From Bathynomus jamesi (lineage: Eukaryota > Arthropoda > Malacostraca > Isopoda > Cirolanidae), in contig JAJOZX010000872.1 of the NCBI GenBank assembly GCA_023014485.1, positions 270,001 through 334,000 on the forward strand: a stretch of DNA of 64,000 nucleotides, in the 5' to 3' direction. Under the pieces are notes generated by a model, which saw nothing but the letters and a program-made list of their open reading frames with translations, was not told where the DNA came from and did no database searches. The position numbers and the translations under genes are program-made. This document shows, one piece after another, positions 11,156 through 22,124 of this stretch (position 1 is the stretch's first letter; every line of letters starts with the position of its first letter).

Positions 11156-11250
11156 AATAAAATGCCATCATGGGGCTCAGAGACCTTGATTTTGGCTCTC
11201 TCTTTCTTATAGAAGTGGAGGGGCGTTTTTGCCGACGCACGAGAGAGAAA
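10984..11250 (+). mobile_element. non-autonomous repeat sharing the jockey-like LINE 3' tail, copy 1
   Basis: Body words CATCTACCCTGTGAGCAG, AGCATGCTCTCAAA and ACACTTCTCCCTCTATCCTT recur inverted at 53120-53460 and 58205-58507. The 3' part (CTTGATTTTGGCTCTCTC, then GGGGCGTTTTTGCCG) resembles the 3' end of the LINE at 19555-22125 (CTTGATTTTCTC then GGGTGTTTTTGCAGG). An AAAT tetranucleotide tract (11124-11160) interrupts this copy. It is either a SINE that uses the LINE tail or an internally deleted LINE. Confidence 0.6.
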
Positions 11251-11712
11251 AAAAAATGCATCAGAGATTTTTTGTTATTTACTCCGATTAAAATTGTATA
11301 AAGTTTTTTGATTCGTACTAAAAGTGATGCAGACTGAAAACAAAAATGTTAATTCGTAAAATTTATAAATCCTTTAAGATTTAATAATACCCTGTATAGT
11401 ATACAAACAATAAATCTATTAATGTATACTTCATTAGTTTTTTCTGGATGAGCAGATGAGCATACCATCTGCCACACAATCACTAAAGTACACAGTCTGC
11501 CGCCGCAGTATTCCTCTGTTGATATTATTCAATGAATGTTTATGAAGTGAATTAAACTGCTTTGGGAATTCTAGTTTTCCAGATGACAGAATCGTCTTTC
11601 CCTAATTTGATGCGGAGTGAATCTGCGCAGTTTGGAATTAAATACCTTTTTTATTATTTCATTAAAGTTTAAATTACGTCATGAGTTACGATTTATGGGC
11701 GTTACGTACGTA

Positions 11713-12158
11713 TAATGCAATTGCCCTTACCCACACAAAATTACGGCGTTTCCAGTGTTTCGGACACTTTCTGTAACGTATCGGGGATTGGTTGACGCAT
11801 GATGCAAATGACCAATGGAAATCATATACCGTAAGTTGGGGGTTGAGGTCGCGCGAGTGGGTAATTGGGTCCGTTCCGTTTTATCCTAATATTTTCTGTT
11901 TTAAACTCCTGTACCTAAAACAATGTTTTCAAAACAGGGTAAGTTACAAATTCCTTAGTTAATTCCCGACCTAATGGAGCTCAGAACAGAAAATACTATA
12001 GGAAATATAGAACAGACCGAACTACCCTGCGCGACTTCAATTATATATATTCTTAGTGGTCAATTGTGTCGTGCGTCGACCAATCACCGACATCCTACAG
12101 AACACGTCCGAAACACAGGAAACGCCGTAAGTTTGTGTGGGTAAGGGCAATTGCATTA
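11713..12158. mobile_element. MITE with ~100-base terminal inverted repeats
   Basis: Ends TAATGCAATTGCCCTTACCC and its complement GGGTAAGGGCAATTGCATTA are perfect over 20 bases and continue with small differences for about 100 (ACGGCGTTTCC, TTTCGGAC, GATTGG-CGACGCA). The interior has no coding potential. The superfamily is not resolved; long TIRs without a gene fit a non-autonomous DNA transposon. Confidence 0.75.
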
Positions 12159-12174
12159 TGTTGCTAAAATGCAG

Positions 12175-12210
12175 CATAAAAAGTGTTCAGGCTAGACTTA
12201 GATTTAGCAT

Positions 12211-12251
<41 letters not shown>

Positions 12252-12475
12252 CTTATATATTCAACCATTATTCACCAAAACATGTATGGTAGGTTAATTT
12301 ATTTAACTTTATCCCCTTCTTACAGTAAAAAATTTCTTAAGAATTTTTTTTTATCCTCAACTTCACCAATATTTTTATTATTAAAATTTGATAAGGGAGT
12401 CGAGGTTTAGCCGAAACGTAGACATTTCCAATAATTGCTTGTTTCTCTATAATATGGGTTTTATATATACACAAG
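12175..12475 (+). other. possible Penelope-like 3' remnant with degenerate hammerhead core
   Basis: A segment GAGGTTTAGCCGAAACG at about 12399-12415 resembles the stem II/GAAAC part of a hammerhead ribozyme, and lies in a context often seen at Penelope-like element ends (CGAAACGT followed by AT-rich tail and TA/CA microsatellites). The CUGA half of the core is not intact. Tentative. The interval also contains a (CA)n(TA)n tract at 12211-12251. Confidence 0.2.
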
Positions 12476-12560
12476 AAGTCCTGAATAGTATGACAAATAT
12501 TCTCTTAAATCATCGAAAGAACCTATTCTCGGTCGAGAAGTTTTCTTTTCATTGTTAAGG

Positions 12561-12745
12561 TTGCGTCGTGGCCACGTCACAACACCGCTCCCCGTTAGAT
12601 CAACAAACTAAGCGACTTTGGGTCCGTTGGTAATTGGATGGGTGACCCTCCTCTGCGTTCAAATGGTAGTGCGATCCACATGTAGATAGTTCAGATCCCC
12701 ACAAAGCTGTATGTCCCCTCCGTCACATAACCTTTGCCGTTACGA
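12561..12745 (+). mobile_element. 5S rRNA-derived SINE, copy 1
   Basis: The head resembles 5S rRNA: AGATCAACAAACTAAGCGAC (5S: GATC..GAAGTTAAGC), GGGTCCGTTGGTAATTGGAT and GGTGACC (5S: TTAGTACTTGGATGGGTGACC). These cover the internal promoter elements box A and box C used by TFIIIA/RNA polymerase III. The head is followed by a non-5S body with TTCAGATCCCCACAAAGCTG and TATGTCCCCTCCGTCACATA. Copies at 52318-52498 (minus) and 58539-58712 (plus) carry both parts in the same order. This is the SINE3 type of architecture. Confidence 0.75.
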
Positions 12746-12956
12746 ACGGGGTTAAGCACCCCAAAACATCATTTCACTGCTAAAAAAAAAAGTTAATCTG
12801 CCTTGGTTGATTTGCCAATTATCTTAATATTTATTAAAAATAACCTAACTTGATTAACTTCAAAATATTTAACTATAGTTTAATTAGTTAGGTTATATCG
12901 GGTATTGAGTTAATTAAATTAGGTTAGTTTATTATTAGTTTTATACTAGTGCGAGA

Positions 12957-13392
12957 CAGAGCTGGGCACTTGCGGCATATTTTGCGGTACTGCGGTACTA
13001 CCAAACTACCAAACCGGGACCGCATAACGCAGTACCGCAAAGGATCGCTGAAAGTACCGCAGTACCGCTACCGCATTCAAATTTCCGCGTACCGGTTTGG
13101 TACCGGTTTGGTAGTTTGGTAGCAGAGCTGGCACTTGCGGCATATTGCGGTACTGCGGTACTGCTGCACTACCAAACCGGTACCAAACCGGTACGCGGAA
13201 ATTTGAATGCGGTAGCGGTACTGCGGTACTTTCAGCGATCCTTTGCGGTACTGCGTTATGGGGGCCCGGGGTGGTAGTGCGGTGGTACCGCAAGTACCGC
13301 AGTACCGCAAAATATGCCGCAAATGCCCAGCTCTGTTTGGTAGTACCGCAGTACCGCAGTACCGCAAAATATGCCGCAAGTGCCCAGCTCTG
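12957..13392. mobile_element. hAT MITE built of GCGGTACT modules
   Basis: Ends CAGAGCTGGGCACTTGCGGC and its complement at 13373-13392; perfect 8-bp target duplication GTGCGAGA on both sides (12949-12956 and 13393-13400), diagnostic of hAT. Inside are many direct and inverted GCGGTACTGCGGTACT / AGTACCGC modules, and internal copies of the terminal sequence (GAGCTGGCACTTGCGGCATA at 13125; complement at 13315-13335), so this copy looks like two or three elements merged or a rearranged fold-back. No coding function; the open frames are repeat artefacts. Confidence 0.85.
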
Positions 13393-13453
13393 GTGCGAGA
13401 TATTGCATTAATTTACTAAATAAACTTGGCAACATTGCATTTCATACAGTCGG

Positions 13454-13456
<3 letters not shown>

Positions 13457-13508
<52 letters not shown>
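13457..13508. repeat. (TA)n microsatellite
   Basis: Continuous TA dinucleotides. Confidence 0.95.
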
Positions 13509-13514
<6 letters not shown>

Positions 13515-13585
13515 TGTGTAATAAATTAGTCCTTTTTAACCACATGTAGCTTAGTAAGGAACTACGCGAATGCCTCATCTATAGA

Positions 13586-13775
13586 CCACCCAGCGCCTCC
13601 TATGGCTCATTGGGTAACACCGTCACCCTGAGACCGGGGGGGGGGGTTCTATTCCAGATGCTGGTAGCTAATATAATAATAATAATAATCCAGGAGTCAG
13701 CGTAATGGGCCGCGTTTGTCTGGCCTGAGCGCTGTGACAGTTCCTTGCACTCCTGACTGATTATTTATTATTATG
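13586..13775 (+). mobile_element. tRNA-derived SINE (family T), copy 1
   Basis: A-box-like TATGGCTCATTGGGTAAC, a degraded B-box region containing an expanded G run (13637-13646), then a tail shared with 28163-28340: GGCCTGAGCGCTGTGACAGT and CTCCTGACTGATTATTTAT. The minus-strand copy at 57962-58124 preserves the head best (GCGTCCGTAGCTCAATGG...GGTTCGATTCC). Confidence 0.6.
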
Positions 13776-13779
13776 CACA

Positions 13780-14619
13780 AACCAAACCAAAAATAACTAA
13801 AATGTAACATCTCTGCTATTGAACTAAGACACATTCCATTATTGTTATATTCAATAACTATGAGTAATAACCAGAAATCTTCAACTACAACTTCACACAA
13901 AAATACAACTTCGTAAGAACAATGACATTTTCACAAATCCATATTGCTTTTATCTATGAGACCCCAAAATACAGGGGAACCTGAGCCTGATATTTGGGTT
14001 CTTAAGCATAATACCATCATAAACTAGAGAACAGATGTTATGAACGAAAATCTTAACATATAGAGTCATAGATTTCATTGGAACACTTGGTATTAATGAC
14101 TTCTGAGAGAATGTGATTTTCTTGAATGAAATTTCAAAAAATAAAATATCTTTACCGAAGAAAGAATGGGCAAGATTTTTTAAAGCGACCGTGTATTATA
14201 ATTTAGGTCATACGTACGTTGAATGTAGGTCGTATTTTATATGTACTGAAATGATTATAATGGAACTTTTTTTAAATAATTTTTAAAATAATGTTAATTA
14301 TAAACAAATAAATAAAATACATCTATATATTAACAGACCGTGCGTGGAACAAGGAACTCTTCTGGGAAAATTACATACACTATAGCCTGAATAAGTAATG
14401 GTAAATGACAAATACTATAATTTTTCTTTTTCATAATGGAAGCCCAACGTGGGCAACGAGTCACTATCAAAGAGGCCCCCAAAATATACAAAGTAAAACA
14501 CTGTTACCAACTAGTAATTTTCTATGATTTATAAACATTTAATGTTCGTCGGCAAACTTTTTCCGAAACTACAGTCGATTAAAAAAAGTCGGGATACACT
14601 GTGTTGTGTTGTGCTGATT

Positions 14620-14654
<35 letters not shown>

Positions 14655-15540
14655 CCCAACTCCAGGGTAAATGTATACATAATAAGCTATTTCGTACTAA
14701 CTTTTAAAGAGTTGTAGAGATTATCTCCTCTTTGACGATGTTAATAATAAATTTAAACTTTTTCTAAAAAAAAAAAAAAAATACAAATTTTCCGAATTTT
14801 ACATCGAGATTTGGCTTTTGAGACCAAAATGTGGTGTATATCCTTTTTTTCTTTTCCTTTCATCTTTCTGATTTCACACTTTCATCTTAAATCACACACA
14901 CACACACTTACTTTTTCGATAGTTTTATCAAAGAGGATTGAATCTTTTACTTTAACCGCCTTCCTTCCGTTTTTGTTTTGTGAACCTTTTTTTTTTCCTT
15001 TGATTCTATTCTTCTTTTTAATGGGAATCGTTTTGCGCGTCCGTCAGTGAAAGGACGCTTCCGACTGCCTTTATCGGACGGTTGTTTCCTGCCGTATACT
15101 TCCATCTATCACTGATCGTTTTTCGCAATCCTTCACGGCTGAGAGTGCGTCCAGTTACTATCCAATCCCTATGTCTCCCACGCAAACTTAACCTCCCCCC
15201 CTCTTCCTCTGCCACACACACACACACACACATAGTTTCCTTTAAAGGTCATCCGTCGACCTCTATACCGGTTCCAAAAAAATGGAAAAGCAGAACGGTC
15301 ATCAGTCATCCGAAATGTGGATGCAAAACTGCGTCTTATATCTCGTAACTCGTTTTAATTTGAACCTTTTCTCATTTCGAGTTCACCCACACCACCCAAA
15401 ATGATAATATTGGAAGGCAAATTATGCGTCTCTGCGAAGAATTCTCATCGTAATTCATATAATGGAATATCTCTGAAATGAAGCTCAAAATCAGATATTC
15501 GTATCATTTTTCCATTTCGGATCAAAACGTGAGAACTCAA
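13780..15540. other. no recognisable gene; simple repeats
   Basis: Contains a (GT)n tract at 14622-14653, an A run at 14766-14781, a (CA)n at 14893-14907 and a (CA)n at 15213-15231. A block at 14400-14465 (GGTAAATGACAAATACTATA) recurs at 60066-60125. No exon-like segment with splice sites was identified. Confidence 0.5.
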
Positions 15541-15545
15541 ACGTT

Positions 15546-15660
<115 letters not shown>

Positions 15661-15891
15661 AACTTATTTTAGACGAAATGGAATATAAATATTAAAGCAG
15701 TAAACTAAGAGTATAATATATATGGTCTAATTAAATCCTATTTAAATATAATCTGTAGCCCTAAAGCCTGCTTTACCTAAATAATTGCTACTCTCCATAC
15801 AGTATTAGCTGTACACTTTGCTTTGCATGATTTCTATTTTCCTGATGTCATTGCTATGTAGTAATAAAGCAAAAACAATGGTAAGTTGATG

Positions 15892-15897
<6 letters not shown>

Positions 15898-15964
<67 letters not shown>
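15898..15964. repeat. (TA)n microsatellite
   Basis: TA repeats with one interruption near 15926. Confidence 0.95.
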
Positions 15965-15969
<5 letters not shown>

Positions 15970-16302
15970 CAAATTACACACACAAAAATATTTCGTTGCA
16001 ACAGCCATGCAGATTATTTGAGGACCAATCCAAAGGCTAACCCAACTAGGAAAAATAAGCATGGTTGGTGTATTATCAATGGTTGGATTAGCCATTTGGA
16101 GCGGCAACCAAATAGTTAACCATAATATATTTGGTTGTGTTCGAATTTTTCGCGTATTAGAAATTCTTATTTTAAACTTTTCTTCATTACGAAAAATGAA
16201 GTTTTAATATTTTAGCAGATTTTTTTATATTAATATTTTAGCGGATTTTCGATTTTGTGTCATCAAAGTTAATCTAATTTTCTTTTCTCATCTCCCCAAC
16301 AG

Positions 16303-16403
16303 CTAATCCTGAAGGACCAGGTTGCTGCGCGATCATCCTGACTATTCTTTCTTATCTCCTGATATTAGCCACATTTCCCTTCTCACTATGCATGTCCATA
16401 AAG
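16303..16403 (+). CDS. internal exon of a stomatin/MEC-2 family gene
   Basis: Stomatin-family proteins are membrane-hairpin SPFH/PHB scaffolds that bind cholesterol-rich membrane and regulate ion channels; MEC-2 is the mechanosensory member. The exon is preceded by a pyrimidine tract TTTTCTTTTCTCATCTCCCC and CAG (acceptor AG 16301-16302) and followed by the donor AAG|GTAAGTG (GT 16404-16405). It is 101 bases, entering in phase 1 and leaving in phase 0. It encodes NPEGPGCCAIILTILSYLLI followed by LATFPFSLCMSIK: the cysteine-containing junction and the hydrophobic intramembrane hairpin with the conserved proline (TFPFSLC). In the family this is directly followed by V/I-x-EYERA-IFRLGR, the start of the PHB domain, which would begin in the next exon. 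I could not find that exon or the preceding one here. No frameshift or stop. Stomatin itself, a stomatin-like paralogue or MEC-2 cannot be separated from this piece. It could be a retained pseudo-exon, but intact splice signals argue for a live gene. Confidence 0.8.
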
Positions 16404-16409
16404 GTAAGT

Positions 16410-17078
16410 GGAACACTTAATTATTAATAAAGTATAAATTTATAGATTTAAGAGAATTAAATTATATTATAAATTTTGCCTTGCAAATTCATGGTTCTAC
16501 GAAGAAAATCGCTTTGCTATAACAATTAACAAAATAGGATGATAAACCATTTGACAACCACTTGTGATGATTGGGGAAATTATTGTTCTTTCTGGTAACA
16601 ACCTCAAAGGACTAGCGATGTTATGGCATGGCTAACATTCAGACTGGTTGACGAAACGTTTATAATCCTATTTGAATGATGTTAGAGATTTTGGAGGGGG
16701 GGGGGCTAATAATGAGTTCTAATTTTAATTTAAAAAATTGGAACAATTGCGTAATTTTACATTCCAAAAACTGTCCTCTGTGCTAACTTTAGAATTTAAA
16801 GAGTGGAACAGAACTGAATGTACTCCGAGTACAAAGTATCTAAATAGTACATATTGTATGCCGACGATATATCGATAATAATACAAGTTTTCTTTAACCT
16901 TTGGAAGAAAATATCTTTATGCAGTACTAAACTTCTTTCGACTTATTAACAGTGTACTTTCGGATTATTTTCAATTTATTAAGTGTACTCTTTAAGTATA
17001 CATTATTTTATGTAAAGTAGGTCTACATTCAGTCTCGTTTCTATAGTAGATATAACGGACAAATTTTATAGCGTTAAT
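16410..17078. other. presumed intron sequence of the stomatin-family gene
   Basis: AT-rich; holds a G run at 16694-16705 and a piece (16547-16665) similar to the small TTGACAACC repeat. No exon-like segment recognised. Confidence 0.4.
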
Positions 17079-17081
17079 ATA

Positions 17082-17341
17082 CGAGACGCTCCAGACCACA
17101 AGCTGCCAAGCGCCAAAATTTAAAAAAAATGGAGAAATATGCAGTTAAAGTTTGTCAGTTTGCAAAATGTCATAACTTTTGAACCAATAACTACTGTATA
17201 TTTGATTAATTTCGACCATACATACAGGTCCACAGTCTGCTCCCTGACTCACCCACAGGATAGAGGAAGGGTGAATATTGTGGTATAAATAACTAGATTC
17301 TGGTCACTGGCGCTTGGCAGGTTGTGGTCCGGAGCGTCTCA
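17082..17341. mobile_element. 260-base MITE with TA target (Tc1/mariner-like)
   Basis: Ends CGAGACGCTCCAGACCACAA and its complement TTGTGGTCCGGAGCGTCTCA; inverted similarity continues through TGCCAAGCGCCA. TA flanks both ends (17080-17081, 17342-17343). No coding capacity. Confidence 0.8.
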
Positions 17342-17549
17342 TACATGTAGAGTATATACGTGTATAGTCGATTCAAAAGTTATGTCATAAAACTCCATGT
17401 TTCTTACTGATTGGTAAAAACATAGAGTTTCAAGATATAACTTTTTTTAAGTGACTGTACAATTAATGACTTAATTTCAGATAGCTTTTATCTTGAGTCA
17501 CGTCATGATTTTTTAGGAGAAAATGTACAGTAATTATTGAAAGTACAGT

Positions 17550-17607
17550 GTGTGTGTGTGTGTGTGTTGTGTGTGTGTGGTGTGTGTGTGTGTGTGTGTG
17601 TGTGTGA
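17550..17607. repeat. (TG)n microsatellite
   Basis: TG repeats with two single-base interruptions near 17567 and 17579. Confidence 0.95.
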
Positions 17608-18106
17608 TATAATTTGTAAACAAAACCCAGTCATTACTGATAGTAATTTTTTTATGATTTTTACAAATTTTGTTTGTAGTTGAACTTTTTTACAAAATTG
17701 TACATCAAAAGAAATAAGAAATTTATACGAGACTTCACATTTCCACATAGACCCGAATTTACCACGAACAAAATACCAAAAGTGAAATATAATGAAGAAG
17801 TATACAAAAATTACATAATTTTTTTTAAGATACTCGGTTATATAATTACATACTAGTGTATTAACACAAATTCTGTTTTCGTCTAAAAATGATATTAAAA
17901 CCACTCAATCATCCATATATAGCTGATTAAGACAGTTTTAATGGGTAATAAAGTCCATATTTATATTTACTGCGCTGTAACACTTCTTCGTATTTGGATT
18001 CAGGAAATTTATTACGAATCTCATTTTTACATTTGACTCAGCTAATCAATAACTTAATTTCGAATGGTAACAGTCATTTTGTATTATATATATATATATA
18101 TATATT

Positions 18107-18182
18107 AGGATGATCATAAAATCACGTAACCCAAAGATGTCTGCTTAATTAAGTTTCCGGGTGGCGTAACTTTACGATCACC
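18107..18182. mobile_element. 76-base miniature inverted-repeat element in (TA)n
   Basis: GATGATCATAAAATCACGTA on the left is an imperfect complement of the right end TACGATCACC region (consensus TGATCRTAAARTYACG). The spacer is about 26 bases. (TA)n tracts lie on both sides, consistent with a TA-targeting element. Confidence 0.55.
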
Positions 18183-18419
18183 ATATATATATATATATAT
18201 ATATGTATATTCCATTCAGTTTTAATTGCGTATTACTTTAAAAGTCGTGAGAAAAGTTCTTAAAAAAAGAAAATAATCTGTAAAAAAAAAGAAAAAAATT
18301 TAAATTGTATTAAATGTAAAAAAGGATATTTAAAACGACCAATATTTGCTTTTCATTTTCTATTTAAAATCATTCCTTTCCACGTGACATTTAATTGCCG
18401 AGTTATTGTGGGTTCGATT

Positions 18420-18545
18420 AAGTTAGGCTTACGTTAGCATAGAATAGGTTAACTTAACCTAATAAGCTTAATGAGGTTACGTTAGACTAGCATAGGATAG
18501 GTTAGTCTGGGTTTAGGTTACGCTAGGTTAGGTTAAGTTGTTAGT
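18420..18545. repeat. degenerate TTAGG-like (GGTTA) cluster
   Basis: Repeated GGTTAGGTTA-type words (for example CTAGGTTAGGTTAAG at 18522-18537) mixed with GTTAGACTAGCATAGGATAG. TTAGG is the usual arthropod telomere unit; here the array is imperfect and interstitial. Confidence 0.5.
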
Positions 18546-18659
18546 TTTCTTTAGAGAGTTTATTTTCTGTCACGTCCACCAAATGGATATATTCGAGTCC
18601 CTTCCTTTTAACAGTCGTGTGTATTCTACAAATAGAAGTCTTAATAATCAGGATTCATG

Positions 18660-19050
18660 TGCACGGAAAACGTTCATGTAAACGTTTGTCTAAAAGTTTC
18701 CATATACGTACATTGTGTGGCCCTTCCCGTTAGACGTTGAATTAAACGCTTGCCATTTACATGAACGTTGACTGTATGAACGTTCTCGTAAACGTTAACT
18801 TTAAACGTTTACAGAAACGTACACGGTAGGAGATTTCATATAAGCGTTCACATCGTAAATGTTTGTCTAAACATTTTCATGAACGTACGACACCGGATTG
18901 ACGTTCATGCGCACTTTTATATAAACGCTCGTATAAGTATTTACATAAACGTCCACAATACGAACGTTCGTGTAAACTTTGGCATAAACTTTTGCGTTTA
19001 CATGAACGTACACTGTATAGCCGTTCATGTAAACCTTCACACAGCATCCA
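18660..19050. repeat. degenerate AACGTT-based minisatellite
   Basis: About 390 bases dominated by variants of CATGTAAACGTT and AACGTTCATGTAAACG, i.e. self-complementary AACGTT hexamers every 9-20 bases. Because the motif is near-palindromic, long open frames appear on both strands; none resembles a protein. Confidence 0.65.
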
Positions 19051-19550
19051 TACCATGTATACCAACGGCCGGCAAGCCGCTTTAATTGATCTGAATTGAT
19101 TTGAATTGATTTATTGAAATGAAGGATAGTGCCATTAAATCCCAAACTGGATGTGGCCCTCTTTCGTTTCTTGGGTGAGGTGACTGAAGGAAAATCCAGT
19201 TACTAACTTAATTCATTTAAATATTTTAAATTGAAAATAATGTTTAAATATAATATTTATGAAGAAAAATTATATAGAAATAAATGTTAAGTAATTAAAT
19301 TAATGTCATAATACATTGCATAATAAAATACATTTTTTAAATTTATGCTATTGACAATAATAATATATATATATATATATGGGGGTAAATTTGATTTTGG
19401 GACTAAATCCAGATTTCTATAAACAGAATGAAAACTGATTTGAGTATCTTTGTATTTTATTTTCTGTAATACTTTTTTTATTTATTTGATTTAAAGAATT
19501 AATTTCGTATTCAAGTGATGATGATGATAATATTTGCATTAACAGATATT
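19050..19550. other. no recognisable feature
   Basis: AT-rich; GAATTGATTT tandem near 19090-19115 and a short TA tract at 19362-19380. Confidence 0.5.
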
Positions 19551-19554
19551 CTAT

Positions 19555-22124
19555 CCAAAACTCTTTGATTACCTCACTTCCAAAGTGGAATACATTCTAT
19601 CCCACTCTCCTTTCGCCGAAATCTCCATTTTAGAAAATTTCAATGTTCACCACCACCACCTTTGACTTTCCTTCCATTTCACTAACATCTCTGGTGAACT
19701 AGCTTACAACTTTTTTATCCTGAATGACCTAGAGCAGATTGTACATCACCCTAACTCGTATTCCCGATCGTCTTGGAAATAGACCCAGCATTCTGGATTT
19801 ATTTTTCACCACTCATCCTTCTTACTCTGTCAAGCTTTTTCTCCTTTGGGCTCCTTCGACCACAGTCTTGTATCTGTTTTCTGTCCTATCGCTCCAATTC
19901 GGCCTTTGGATCCTCCTAAGAGGAGGCGCATTTGGCACTTCGGCGTCGCTAAATGGGAAGCCCTGAGGCAGTAGCTACTTCTTTGATTTCTCATGGAATG
20001 AGTACTGCTTCCGTGGCCGGGGACCCTCTGGGTGCATCAAAGAAGTGATTCTCTCGGATATGGATTATGGAGGCATATATACCATATTCTATTCCAACTA
20101 CTAATGCAAAAAATAAACTTGGTTTAACTTTGTTTGTTCTAACACTATCGGCTTTCAGAAGGTACCTTCGCCATCCAACTCCTGACTCTCACGTAGCTAA
20201 TATTTCTGCCCAGAATCGTCCAAATCTGTTCTTCGACTCGCCAAATATTCCTTCATCAGACAAAAATGTGAAAATCTATCCAATTCTAATTCTTCTCCCT
20301 CTTTCTGGCATCTAGCCAAGAACCTCTCCATCAACTTTACTTCTCCTTTCCCTCCTCTCTCCCATTCCGACGGCTCAGTTGCCGTCTCTTCTGACAAAAC
20401 TGAACTCTTCGCTCAAACTTTCTCCTACAACTCAACCCTGGACGATTCCAGTGCTGTTCCTTCATCTCCTCCTCCCTCTGATTTAATTATGCCAGAAATT
20501 ACAATCTCTTCTGAAGACGTTTCTTCTGCCTTATCTGGGCTCAACTCTAGGAAGGCGTACGGTCCTGATGGGGTCTCTCCTGATGTTCTCAAGAACTACT
20601 ACTGTGCTGACACCCTGCCTAGGCAAGCTCTTTCGTCTTTGTCTTTCATCTAGTAATTTTCCTTCCTGCTGGAAATTCGCTTTCATTCAGCATGTCCCAA
20701 AGAAGGGTGACCGCTCTCAACCGTTCAATTATCGTCAAATTGTTTTGATTTAGCTTGCCTTTCTAAAGTTTTTGAATCTATCCTTAATAGGAAGGTTAAA
20801 CATCTCTCTACTCACAATCTTCTTCCAGATCGTCAGTATGGGTTCCGCAAGGGACGCTTTACTGGCGAACTTCTTACATATCTCTCTACCTCTTGGTCAT
20901 CCTCCTTTCGGGATTTCGGTGAAATCTTTGCTGTTGCAGTAGACAAATCAAAAGCTTTTGAAAGAGTGGCACAAATCCTTAATTTCCAAACTGCCTTCCT
21001 TCGGTTTGTATCCTATCTGTGCCTTCATCTCTGATTTCTTTCTGGCCGATCTATAGCTGCGGTTGTAGATGGCCATTATTCTTCTCTTAAAGCTATTAAT
21101 TGTAGTGTTCCTCAGGGCTCTGTCGTCACCCACTCTTTTCCTTTTATTTATCAATGATCTGTTAAGTCGCACTTACTGTCCAATCCACTCCTATAGCGAT
21201 GATTCTACTCTTCACTTCACCCGTTTCACAAAGCGTCCCTCTTAACAGTCACTCCATGCTTCGCGTCGGACGGCTATGATGCATGTGACCTCTGATCTTT
21301 CTACTGTCTCTGATTGGGGACTCGGGGAGGAGAAAATCTTGTAGCTTTCAATGCCTCAAAACCTCAGTTTCTTCATCTGTCTACTCGTCACAATATTCCT
21401 CACGAATATTCGCTTATCTTGAACAATACACAACTCAATCCTTCCTCTTCTCTCGACATTCTTGGAACTTCCTTTCTTTATATGTGATCTTTCCAGGAAA
21501 GATCACATGTACTCTCTTTCGAAACAGTTTTTAAGAGGTTAGGTGTGCTGTACAGGCTCCGTAGTTTCTTCAGCCTTACTCAGCTGCTGTCTCTGTACAC
21601 GGGGTCTTATCTGCCCTTGTATGGGGTACGTTTCTCATGTGTTGGGTGGCTCAACCCACACAGCTCTACTTGACTGGGTGGAATCAAAAGCTTTTCGTTT
21701 CATCAGTTCCCCGCTTCTTACCGATTGTTCAATCCCCCTCTCTTCGCCGCAATGTTGCCTCACTCTCTCTTTACTATCGCTATTATAACGGACACTGCTC
21801 TTCTGAACTTTCTAACCGCATTCCTCTTCCTTTAAGTAGAGCACGCACTACCAGACTTTCGGCACATTCTCATTCCTTTTCTGTCCAACTTTCTAACGCA
21901 AGGGTTAGTCGATATTTTCTATCTTTCATGTACACATTACACAACCGGTCAACTCTGGGACAATCTTCTTCAATCCATTCCCCCCCCCCAGTCTGTGACC
22001 TTCAACCTTTCAAACGCAGTGTCCAGGCATCTCAAAACCTTTCGATCTTGATTTTCTCAATCTTCTTCCTCTGAGGGGGGAGGGTGTTTTTGCAGGCATT
22101 CGGCCTTGGCCCCTCCTTCCTGCA
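19555..22124 (+). pseudogene. non-LTR retrotransposon (jockey/CR1 group), copy 2, EN-RT remnant
   Basis: Non-LTR elements encode an APE-type endonuclease that nicks the target and a reverse transcriptase that primes on it. From 19640 the frames give an endonuclease end (ENFNVHHHH, later RLGNRPSILDLFFTTH and SFDHSL). RT follows: SSALSGLNSRKAYGPDGVSP, SCWKFAFIQHVPKKGDRSQP, LSKVFESI, DRQYGFRKGRFTGELLTYL, DFGEIFAVAVDKSKAFERV, SLKAINCSVPQGSVVTHSF. The C-terminal block has YRLRSFFSLTQLLSLYTG, LLDWVESKAFRFISSPLLTD and RNVASLSLYYRYYNGHCSSE. Many frame changes and stops break it. The 3' end is GGAGGGTGTTTTTGCAGGCA then CCTTCCTGCAT and an A run. 5'-truncated inside the endonuclease. Confidence 0.85.

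Noticed and set aside
13006..13411. Overlapping open frames of about 90-100 codons on both strands
   Set aside because: They translate the GCGGTACT/AGTACCGC modules of a hAT MITE.
18420..18545. Chromosome end or true telomere array
   Set aside because: The GGTTA words are degenerate and short, and similar words occur inside fold-backs; best seen as interstitial.
18867..19145. Long open frames on both strands (VYVNAKVYAKVYTNV-like)
   Set aside because: They arise from the near-palindromic AACGTT/CATGTA repeat and have no conserved domain or splice context.
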